Assembly (NCBI RefSeq): GCF_013348805.1
Contig: NZ_CP054690.1
Location: forward strand, 4,092,001 to 4,156,000
Source of the DNA: Rhodococcus sp. W8901
GTDB lineage: Bacteria > Actinomycetota > Actinomycetes > Mycobacteriales > Mycobacteriaceae
Length of the DNA: 64,000 bases
Reading direction: 5' to 3'
Positions within the stretch are counted from its first letter, which is position 1; the number at the start of each line of letters is the position of its first letter. The translations under genes were made by a program, and so were the position numbers. The notes below the pieces were generated by a model. The model was not told where the DNA came from. It ran no database searches and worked only from the letters and a program-made list of their open reading frames with translations. Shown one piece after another: positions 57,748 through 64,000 of the stretch.

Positions 57748-58341
57748 TTACCAGCCTTTCCGGAAATTCCGGCCGTCGTCTCCGGAGTCGTCCGGCGCCC
57801 GTCCCGGCCCCGGGTGACGGTCGTCCCGGTACTCGTCCCGATGCATGGACGTCGAATCGAATACCTGGTGGTACAGCCGCGAATGCACCTTCTGCACCTC
57901 CGGAATGTCGTCGAATTCGAGCGGATCGTCGGACGACGAGACGATGACGAGGGTTCCGGTCCGCAGCATTCGGTCGACCAGGCCGTGACGGAACTGCACG
58001 TTGCTGATTCGGTTCATCGGGATGTCGATTCCGGTGTGGGTCATCACGCCGTGCCGAATCATCACCCGGCGGTCGGTGACGATGAAGTGCGTCGAGTTCC
58101 ACCGCAGCACCGGGACGAGAACGCGCCATCCGACGACGGCGAGCCACACCGCGGCGATCACGAGGAGCACCACGGTCACCGCGCCGCCACTCAGCTGCGA
58201 CTGTGCGATCCCCGCCGCGAAGCCCGCGATCGCGGTGACCAGGATGAAGATCAGTGCCGGGGCGACGAGCATCTTCCAGTGCGGATGCCGGTGCAGCACC
58301 AGCTCCTCGTCCGCCGCCAGCGCGTCCTGCGGATAACCCAT
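57748..58341 (-). CDS. PH-domain membrane protein (Rv3278c-type)
   Basis: A 197-aa protein with two TM helices (about 25-48 and 53-75) and a bacterial PH domain (PF03703-like, about 80-155) containing WNSTHFIVTDRRVMIRHG and IPMNRISNVQ. The C-terminal 35 residues are charged and low complexity. Function unknown; position upstream of birA-accD5 matches Rv3278c. ATG 58341 is used; the frame extends to 58452 without an RBS. Confidence 0.85.
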   Translation of the reverse strand: MGYPQDALAADEELVLHRHPHWKMLVAPALIFILVTAIAGFAAGIAQSQLSGGAVTVVLLVIAAVWLAVVGWRVLVPVLRWNSTHFIVTDRRVMIRHGVMTHTGIDIPMNRISNVQFRHGLVDRMLRTGTLVIVSSSDDPLEFDDIPEVQKVHSRLYHQVFDSTSMHRDEYRDDRHPGPGRAPDDSGDDGRNFRKGW

Positions 58342-58387
58342 GCGAAGAGTGTGCCAGGTCGGGCGGGCCGACAGGACGTCCGACGGT

Positions 58388-59500
58388 TCACGGACTCCGG
58401 GGTTCCTCCGGTGGCGGCCGCTCGACCTCCCGCGCGCCCTTGATGAACACATCGGCCCAGCGCGTCGACGGGTCGATGTCGATGAAGAACGCCTTCACCA
58501 GCAGCGACATCGGAATCGCCAGCAGCGCGCCGAGCGGGCCGAGCACCCACCCCCAGAACACGAGGGCGAGGAACGTGGTCGTCACCGACAGCCCGACGGC
58601 GTCGCCGACGAACTTGGGCTGGATCACCGATTGGATGACGACGTTGATGACGCTGTAGGCGATGATCACGATGATCGCGAGTTTCGGTCCGCCCTGGAGC
58701 AGACCGAGCAGTGCGGGCGGAATCAGTCCCAGCACGAACCCGATGTTCGGGATGTAGTTCGTGATGAACGACAGCAGCGCCCACAGGATGGGGAGCGGAA
58801 TGCCGAGCCACCACAACGCGAGGCCGTCGATCACCGCGACGATCAACCCGAACACTGTCGACACGATGAGATAGCTGCGGGTTCCCGAAGCGAACGTTTC
58901 GATGGCATAAGCGATTTCGGGCCGGTACCGGGCGACGACGGCCAGCCGATCGTGCATCGACATACCGTCGAACGCCATGAACAGCAGCAGCGCGAGGATG
59001 AAGAACAGGTTCGAGAACACGCCCAGCAGGCCCGAGACGAGGGCCTCCGCGTAGCCGACCGCCTTACCGAAGTCGATGCCCGACAGCGCGTTCTGGATCT
59101 GGTCCGATCCGATGCCGTGCTGTTCCAACTGCTGCTCGACCTGGTCGAGCAGCTGCTGTGCGTCGTCGGAGTACTGCGGGAGGAGCGTCGCGAGCTGCGC
59201 GACCGAGATCGCGAGCGCTCCCACGAGACCGAGCAGGATCGCGTACACCGCGACCAGGGCGCCGAGCATCCCGATCCAGCGTGGCCAGCCCCGATGGCGC
59301 ACCCACTCCTGAATGGGCTGGACGCCGACCGTCAGCATCAGTGCGAGGAACACCGGGCCCAGCACGCCGGAGAAGGCCTTCATCCCGGTCACGGCGACGA
59401 CGCCGGCGGCGATGGCGAGGAGAACGATCAGGCCGCGTGGGATCGCCCAGTCCGAGCGGTTCGTCGGAGCGGGCGGTTGCCGATCGTTCCTGCGTGCCAT
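58388..59500 (-). CDS. AI-2E family transporter
   Basis: A 370-aa membrane protein of the AI-2E/PerM family with about eight TM helices. The conserved NYIPNIGFVLGLIPPALLG near residue 247 and VIQPKFVGDAVGLSV near 293 identify it. Family members include Na+/H+ antiporters and putative exporters; the substrate cannot be inferred. Separated by 42 bp from the next gene upstream and 46 bp from the PH-domain gene downstream. Confidence 0.88.
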   Translation of the reverse strand: MARRNDRQPPAPTNRSDWAIPRGLIVLLAIAAGVVAVTGMKAFSGVLGPVFLALMLTVGVQPIQEWVRHRGWPRWIGMLGALVAVYAILLGLVGALAISVAQLATLLPQYSDDAQQLLDQVEQQLEQHGIGSDQIQNALSGIDFGKAVGYAEALVSGLLGVFSNLFFILALLLFMAFDGMSMHDRLAVVARYRPEIAYAIETFASGTRSYLIVSTVFGLIVAVIDGLALWWLGIPLPILWALLSFITNYIPNIGFVLGLIPPALLGLLQGGPKLAIIVIIAYSVINVVIQSVIQPKFVGDAVGLSVTTTFLALVFWGWVLGPLGALLAIPMSLLVKAFFIDIDPSTRWADVFIKGAREVERPPPEEPRSP

Positions 59501-59542
59501 CCGACCTCCGCTCGCGGCGAGGACCGGTTCGGTCCTGGCGGA

Positions 59543-60136
59543 TCAGCTCGTACGTCGTGCGAGGAACGCCGCGGCGACCACGATGATGCCGTACAGGATC
59601 ATCCAGACGCCGACGACGATCACGAAGACCCCGAGCGAGAGCTCGGGCTGGAGCAGCACGATTGCGCCGGCCACCACGCTGATGATGCCCAACACGATGC
59701 CCACCGCGCGGTTGCCTGGGACCTCCGACGCTCCGGCAACGATGTCGAGGACACCGCGGAACACCCACCATGCACCGATGACGAGCGCGATGATCACGAG
59801 CGTCTGCAGCGGACTGCGGAGAACGAGGAAGCCCAGCAGGACCGCGAGAGCACCCGACAGGCCGGTCAGGGTGCGCGCCGCGGTCGGGGCGCCGACCTCG
59901 GCGAAGGACCGCACGATCTGGATGATGCCGAACGCGAAGACCTGGATCGCGATGAGGACGGCCGCCACCACCAGGGTCGCGTCGGGCCAGACCAGCATCG
60001 CAATTCCGAGGCCGAGCGTGAGCAGACCGAATACGACGGTCAGTCCGGTGAGAAACCGCCGAGCAGTTTCAAATTGCCCGGAATCACCGACCCAGACTTC
60101 GTCCGATCCCGCCGACATGCCTTGTTGACCATTCAT
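59543..60136 (-). CDS. HdeD-family membrane protein
   Basis: A 197-aa protein with six short TM helices packed in pairs between residues 30 and 190, the HdeD/DUF308 plan (GLLTLGLGIAMLVWPDATL near 38, GAWWVFRGVLDIVAG near 122). HdeD relates to acid resistance in E. coli; in actinobacteria the role is unknown. ATG with GGAGGG upstream. Divergent from the DUF7144 gene over 215 bp. Confidence 0.85.
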   Translation of the reverse strand: MNGQQGMSAGSDEVWVGDSGQFETARRFLTGLTVVFGLLTLGLGIAMLVWPDATLVVAAVLIAIQVFAFGIIQIVRSFAEVGAPTAARTLTGLSGALAVLLGFLVLRSPLQTLVIIALVIGAWWVFRGVLDIVAGASEVPGNRAVGIVLGIISVVAGAIVLLQPELSLGVFVIVVGVWMILYGIIVVAAAFLARRTS

Positions 60137-60246
60137 CGTTTTCCCTCCGCGTCACGCGAATCGTGGATGAGCGTCAAAGTAGCAGCAATTCACACGATTG
60201 CCAGCGATGAACGACTTTGTGGTTCCGACTGCGATTCTGCGCGGTT

Positions 60247-60263
60247 TCACCCGCAGCGGGTGA
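60247..60263. promoter_or_regulatory. 17-bp perfect palindrome between two membrane-protein genes
   Basis: TCACCCGCAGCGGGTGA, 8-bp arms around one base, in the divergent region 60137-60351. It lies 88 bp before the DUF7144 start and 110 bp before the HdeD start; candidate operator for either. Confidence 0.4.
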
Positions 60264-60351
60264 GGTTCCCCGCAGAATTCGGTACGACACTCCTGCTGAT
60301 GGAGTGGCTTCTCCAGCGATGTCTTCTCGACCGATCGAAAGGGGAACTGCG

Positions 60352-60771
60352 ATGACGGATCGCACACCGACGACCCACAGTTCGGGCGGCGCCAAACAGG
60401 GATTCGCTGCGGGAGCGTCGATCGCCGCCGCGATCATTCTCATGACAGTCGGAATCCTGCAGATCTTCCAGGGAATCTCTGCACTCGCGGACGACAACTT
60501 CTTCGTCGTCGGCCCCGAGTACGTCTATCAGTTCGACCTCACCACGTGGGGTTGGATCCACCTGATCCTCGGCATCGTCGTGGTCCTCGTCGGACTGGGA
60601 CTGCTGACCGGTGCGACGTGGTCGAGGGTGACCGCCATCATCATCGCGGCACTGTCGATCATCGCGAATTTCCTGTGGATCCCGTGGTACCCGATGTGGT
60701 CGATCCTGATCATCGCGCTCGACATCGTGGTGATCTGGGCCGTGTCCACGTGGGACACCGAGCGCGCCTGA
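60352..60771 (+). CDS. DUF7144-type small membrane protein
   Basis: A 139-aa protein with four TM helices (about 22-45, 62-85, 88-107, 112-132) and the recurring DLTTWGWIHLILGIVV (near 59), typical of the actinobacterial DUF7144 family. Function unknown. AAAGGGG lies 7 nt before the ATG; the open frame to 60217 is not used. Convergent with birA, 3 bp between stops. Confidence 0.8.
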   Translation: MTDRTPTTHSSGGAKQGFAAGASIAAAIILMTVGILQIFQGISALADDNFFVVGPEYVYQFDLTTWGWIHLILGIVVVLVGLGLLTGATWSRVTAIIIAALSIIANFLWIPWYPMWSILIIALDIVVIWAVSTWDTERA

Positions 60772-60774
60772 CGC

Positions 60775-61620
60775 TCACACCGATCGCAGATGGGTGATGT
60801 CGCCGGCCGACACCGCGACCGGCGACTCACCGTCTGCCTCGATCACGATTCGTCCTTCGACGTCGACGTCGGTCGCGATCCCGACCAGTTCCCGATCGCC
60901 GGGAAGCTCGGCGCGCACCAGCCGTCCGAGCGTTCCGCACCGCTGCCGGTACGCCGCCGCGAGGTCCTCCACTCGCCACCCGACGGACTGCCACTCCCGC
61001 CAGCGTCGCGCCAACTCCCGGAGCACCGCCCGCACCAGGATGTCGCGGTCGGTGACGGCAGCCTCCTCCAGCAGCAGCGAGGTCGCGGTCGGCACCGGCA
61101 ACTCGTCCTCGGTCAGACTCACGTTCAACCCGATCCCGATGACCACCGTCGGCACCGGTGCCGTGGCGGCAACTTCCGCGAGAATGCCGGCAACCTTCTT
61201 CCCGCCGATGAGAACGTCGTTGGGCCACTTGAGTTCCGCATCGACCTCCGCGATGGTGCGCAACGCGTCGACCACCGCGATCCCGGAGAGCAGCGGAAGC
61301 CATCCGATGTCGGAGAGGTCCATGCCCGGCATGTCGAGCACCGCCGACACGGTGATCAGCGCCCGGGGTGCGCTCACCCACGGTCGCGAGTGCCGGCCCC
61401 GGCCGCCCGACTGGTACTCCGCGACGAGAACGCTGCGTGCGTAGTGGGCGTCCCGCGGCCGGGCCAGCAGATCGGCGTTGGTGGAACCGGTCTCGGCCAC
61501 CACGTCGACCCGCGCCCAGAACGCATCCGGGTCACCCCCGGCGTCACGAACGAGCGCGCGCCGAAGCGCGTCGGCGTTCAGCGGGGGTCGGGTGAGATCG
61601 GTCCACATGTCTCCAGCCAT
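60775..61620 (-). CDS. birA: Biotin-[acetyl-CoA carboxylase] ligase
   Basis: Attaches biotin to the alpha subunits of acyl-CoA carboxylases, the partners of AccD5 encoded next door. The 281 residues carry AETGSTNADLL near 42, the biotin-AMP loop GGRGRHSRPW near 72 and ELKWPNDVLIGGKKVAGIL near 128, with a C-terminal BPL_C domain. There is no N-terminal helix-turn-helix, so it is a class I ligase without repressor function. Divergent from accD5. Confidence 0.94.
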   Translation of the reverse strand: MAGDMWTDLTRPPLNADALRRALVRDAGGDPDAFWARVDVVAETGSTNADLLARPRDAHYARSVLVAEYQSGGRGRHSRPWVSAPRALITVSAVLDMPGMDLSDIGWLPLLSGIAVVDALRTIAEVDAELKWPNDVLIGGKKVAGILAEVAATAPVPTVVIGIGLNVSLTEDELPVPTATSLLLEEAAVTDRDILVRAVLRELARRWREWQSVGWRVEDLAAAYRQRCGTLGRLVRAELPGDRELVGIATDVDVEGRIVIEADGESPVAVSAGDITHLRSV

Positions 61621-61679
61621 TCGACCAGCCTAGAATGCGCCCGGGGACACGGTTGGAATGTGACTCGTCAGTAGCTTAG

Positions 61680-61694
61680 GTTGAATAATTCAAC
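61680..61694. promoter_or_regulatory. Perfect 15-bp palindrome between birA and accD5
   Basis: GTTGAATAATTCAAC, 7-bp arms around one A, in the 128-bp divergent region: 55 bp before accD5 and 60 bp before birA. Ideal spacing for shared control by a dimeric regulator. Confidence 0.55.
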
Positions 61695-61748
61695 GCAACC
61701 AGACCTCACTCGACGGAGGCCTCGGAGACCTGGTTAAGCTCACATCCC

Positions 61749-63389
61749 ATGACCAGTGTGCAGGAGCCAGCCGCGGCGGAGGCGGCGAATACCCCGGATA
61801 TTCACACGACGGCGGGAAAGCTCGCTGACCTGCGGAACCGCCAGGCGCAGGCAATGCAGCCGATGGGTGAGGCCGCAGTCGAGAAGGTCCATGCGAAGGG
61901 CAAGCTGACGGCGCGCGAGCGCATCACCGCGCTCCTGGACGAGGGCTCGTTCGTCGAGCTCGACGCCCTGGCCCGCCACCGCAGCACCAACTTCGGCCTC
62001 GCCGACAACCGCCCCGTCGGCGACGGCGTCGTCACGGGCTACGGCACCATCGACGGCCGCGACGTCTGCGTCTTCAGCCAGGACGCCACCGTGTTCGGCG
62101 GCAGCCTCGGCGAGATCTACGGTGAGAAGATCGTCAAGGTCATGGACCTCGCGATCAGGACCGGCCGCCCGTTGATCGGCATCAACGAGGGCGCCGGCGC
62201 GCGTATCCAGGAGGGCGTCGTCTCGCTCGGCCTGTACGGCGAGATCTTCCACCGCAATGTCCAGGCGTCCGGCGTCATCCCGCAGATCTCCCTGATCATG
62301 GGCCCGGCGGCCGGCGGCCACGTCTACTCCCCCGCGCTGACCGACTTCGTGGTGATGGTCGACGAGACCAGCCAGATGTTCGTCACCGGCCCCGACGTCA
62401 TCAAGACCGTGACCGGTGAGGACGTCACCATGGAGGACCTGGGCGGCGCCCGGACCCACATGGTCAAGTCCGGTGTCGCGCACTACGTCGCCTCCGGCGA
62501 GCAGGACGCCCTCGACTACGTCAAGGACCTGCTGTCCTACCTGCCGAGCAACAATCAGGCCGCGACCCCGCGCCTGGCACCGTCCGACCCGATCGACGGC
62601 TCCATCGAGGACTCGCTCACCCCCGAGGACCTCGAGCTGGACACGATCATCCCGGACTCGGCGAACCAGCCGTACGACATGCACGAGGTCATCCGTCGCC
62701 TGCTCGACGACGACGAGTTCCTCGAGGTGCAGGCCGAGCGCGCCGCGAACGTCATCGTCGGCTTCGGTCGCGTCGACGGCCGCAGCGTCGGCATCGTCGC
62801 CAACCAGCCCATGCAGTTCGCGGGCTGCCTGGACATCGACGCATCCGAGAAGGCCGCGCGCTTCGTCCGTACCTGCGACGCGTTCAACGTCCCGATCATC
62901 ACCCTGGTCGACGTCCCGGGCTTCCTGCCCGGCACCGAGCAGGAGTACAACGGCATCATCCGCCGCGGCGCGAAGCTGCTGTACGCGTACGGTGAGGCCA
63001 CGGTCGGCAAGATCACCGTCATCACCCGCAAGGCGTACGGCGGCGCGTACGACGTCATGGGCTCCAAGCACATGGGCGCAGACGTCAACCTGGCGTGGCC
63101 GACCGCACAGATCGCGGTCATGGGCGCGTCCGGCGCCGTCGGCTTCGTCTACCGCAAGCAGCTGCTCGAGGCCGCCAAGAACGGTGAGGACGTCGACGCA
63201 CTGCGCCTGAAGCTGCAGGCCGAGTACGAGGACACCCTGGTGAACCCGTACGTCGCGGCCGAGCGCGGCTACGTCGACGCGGTCATTCCTCCGTCGCACA
63301 CCCGCGGACAGATCGTCTCCGCTCTGCGCCTGCTGGAGCGCAAGATGGTTTCACTTCCGCCCAAGAAGCATGGGAACATCCCCCTATGA
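61749..63389 (+). CDS. accD5: Acyl-CoA (propionyl-CoA) carboxylase beta subunit
   Basis: Carboxyltransferase subunit (546 aa) that, with a biotinylated AccA3-type subunit, makes methylmalonyl-CoA (and malonyl-CoA). [17 protein letters not shown] near residue 47, the oxyanion loops [10 protein letters not shown] near 148 and [15 protein letters not shown] near 432 are those of the family. Orthologue of Rv3280 by neighbours (birA, accE5, maf). The stop overlaps the accE5 ATG by 4 bp. Confidence 0.95.
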   Translation: MTSVQEPAAAEAANTPDIHTTAGKLADLRNRQAQAMQPMGEAAVEKVHAKGKLTARERITALLDEGSFVELDALARHRSTNFGLADNRPVGDGVVTGYGTIDGRDVCVFSQDATVFGGSLGEIYGEKIVKVMDLAIRTGRPLIGINEGAGARIQEGVVSLGLYGEIFHRNVQASGVIPQISLIMGPAAGGHVYSPALTDFVVMVDETSQMFVTGPDVIKTVTGEDVTMEDLGGARTHMVKSGVAHYVASGEQDALDYVKDLLSYLPSNNQAATPRLAPSDPIDGSIEDSLTPEDLELDTIIPDSANQPYDMHEVIRRLLDDDEFLEVQAERAANVIVGFGRVDGRSVGIVANQPMQFAGCLDIDASEKAARFVRTCDAFNVPIITLVDVPGFLPGTEQEYNGIIRRGAKLLYAYGEATVGKITVITRKAYGGAYDVMGSKHMGADVNLAWPTAQIAVMGASGAVGFVYRKQLLEAAKNGEDVDALRLKLQAEYEDTLVNPYVAAERGYVDAVIPPSHTRGQIVSALRLLERKMVSLPPKKHGNIPL

Positions 63390-63724
63390 CAGCGACCACC
63401 CGGGAAGAAGTACTCGCCGACGCCGAGCTGCTGGACGCGTCCTCGCTCGAAGGAGCCGCGTTGGCTGAAGCTGTCGCAGGTCTGGAGCCCGACGTCGCAG
63501 CGGGGTCGCAGGGTCCCGTGATCACGATCGTCAAGGGCAACCCGACGGATCAGGACATCGCGGCACTCGTCGCGGTCCTGTCCGCGGCAGCTGCTTCGGC
63601 CGGCGACGCCGTGTCCGATCAGCGGCCGCCCGAGACGTGGGGTGCACCGACCCGCATGCACCGGGTTCGCGCGCCGTTCTCGCCGTACTCGTTCGGCAAC
63701 CCGGTCGCGCCGCGTCCGTTCTGA
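63386..63724 (+). CDS. accE5: Acyl-CoA carboxylase epsilon subunit
   Basis: Small activating subunit (112 aa) that links AccD5 to the alpha subunit. The conserved [20 protein letters not shown] (near residue 46, epsilon core helix) and the C-terminal WGAPTRMHR and PFSPYSFGN identify it. The N-terminal 40 residues are variable and acidic. ATG within the accD5 stop (ATGA). Confidence 0.9.
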   Translation: MTATTREEVLADAELLDASSLEGAALAEAVAGLEPDVAAGSQGPVITIVKGNPTDQDIAALVAVLSAAAASAGDAVSDQRPPETWGAPTRMHRVRAPFSPYSFGNPVAPRPF

Positions 63725-63740
63725 TCGAACGGCTCACGCA

Positions 63741-64000
63741 GTGACCCATCTGGTTCTCGCCTCGGCGTCCCCGGCACGGCTGTCCGTGCTGCGGGGCGCC
63801 GGGGTCGAGCCGACCGTCCGAGTGTCCGGTGTGGACGAGGACGCCATCATCGACCGTCTGGGCCCGTCCGCGGCTCCCGAACTGGTCGTCACCACGCTCG
63901 CCGAGGCCAAGGCCCGCGACGTGATTCCCGCCCTGGTCGCCGACGGCATCACCGATGCCGTCGTGATCGGGTGCGATTCCATGCTTCTCATCGACGGTGA
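63741..64000 (+). CDS. maf: Maf-like nucleotide pyrophosphatase (C-terminus off the window)
   Basis: GTG 63741 opens a frame running off the right edge (86 codons seen). [18 protein letters not shown] is the Maf N-terminal signature (SASxxR), and [14 protein letters not shown] near residue 80 holds the catalytic Asp. Family members hydrolyse non-canonical nucleotides such as dTTP/UTP analogues. It follows accE5 by 16 bp, as Rv3282 follows Rv3281. Confidence 0.92.
   Translation, partial: MTHLVLASASPARLSVLRGAGVEPTVRVSGVDEDAIIDRLGPSAAPELVVTTLAEAKARDVIPALVADGITDAVVIGCDSMLLIDG

Overview
The window is chromosomal, high-GC actinobacterial DNA, most likely Rhodococcus or a close mycolic-acid relative. 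Support comes from the gene content (MtrAB-LpqB, WhiB2, FbiA/FbiB, WbbL/RmlD for arabinogalactan linkage, AccD5/AccE5, a WS/DGAT acyltransferase). It also comes from gene order, which follows the Mycobacterium tuberculosis segment from about Rv3231c to Rv3282 almost gene for gene. The genus is inferred from content and order, not from a marker gene. I see no rRNA, tRNA, CRISPR array, insertion sequence or prophage.

Layout: 1-2.1 kb, DUF6912 protein (cut by the edge), WS/DGAT acyltransferase, HAD hydrolase. 2.4-7.6 kb, DUF6459 protein, SecA, ribosome hibernation factor, ComF-like phosphoribosyltransferase. 7.7-14.3 kb, lpqB-mtrB-mtrA, thymidylate kinase, S-adenosylhomocysteinase. 14.4-16.7 kb, alkane hydroxylation unit alkB-rubA-rubB-TetR. 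16.8-23.2 kb, amino acid permease, CDF transporter and mannose metabolism (manA, SIS-like protein, manB). 23.4-28.0 kb, DUF3499, Zincin_1-fold protein, whiB2, and the coenzyme F420 genes fbiA-fbiB with a NUDIX hydrolase.

From 28.1 to about 41.1 kb the mycobacterial gene order is interrupted by an aromatic-catabolism block. It holds the complete protocatechuate branch of the beta-ketoadipate pathway (pcaJI divergent from pcaHGBLRF), then pobA (4-hydroxybenzoate to protocatechuate), an IclR regulator and a PcaK-type importer. Together these take 4-hydroxybenzoate or protocatechuate to succinyl-CoA and acetyl-CoA. Four 15-bp palindrome-like sites of the form GTYCR-N5-CGWMC lie in the pcaI/pcaH and pcaK upstream regions and look like operators.

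The conserved order then resumes: GDP-mannose pyrophosphorylase, wbbL, rmlD, an LCP ligase and a TIGR03089 protein (41-46.5 kb). Next come an FtsX-type ABC exporter, a DUF559 gene flanked by repeats, a NarL-type two-component system, purK-purE, a GtrA protein, an OmpR-type two-component system, a PH-domain protein, AI-2E and HdeD-like membrane proteins, birA, accD5-accE5 and the start of maf.

No wholly new system stands out. The points worth checking are the shared pca operator motif, a LexA-like box before whiB2, palindromes before alkB, pobA and accD5, several short in-frame tandem repeats (DUF6459 protein, PcaR, GtrA), a WS/DGAT with a substituted catalytic histidine, and a probably shortened DUF559 gene between repeated sequences.
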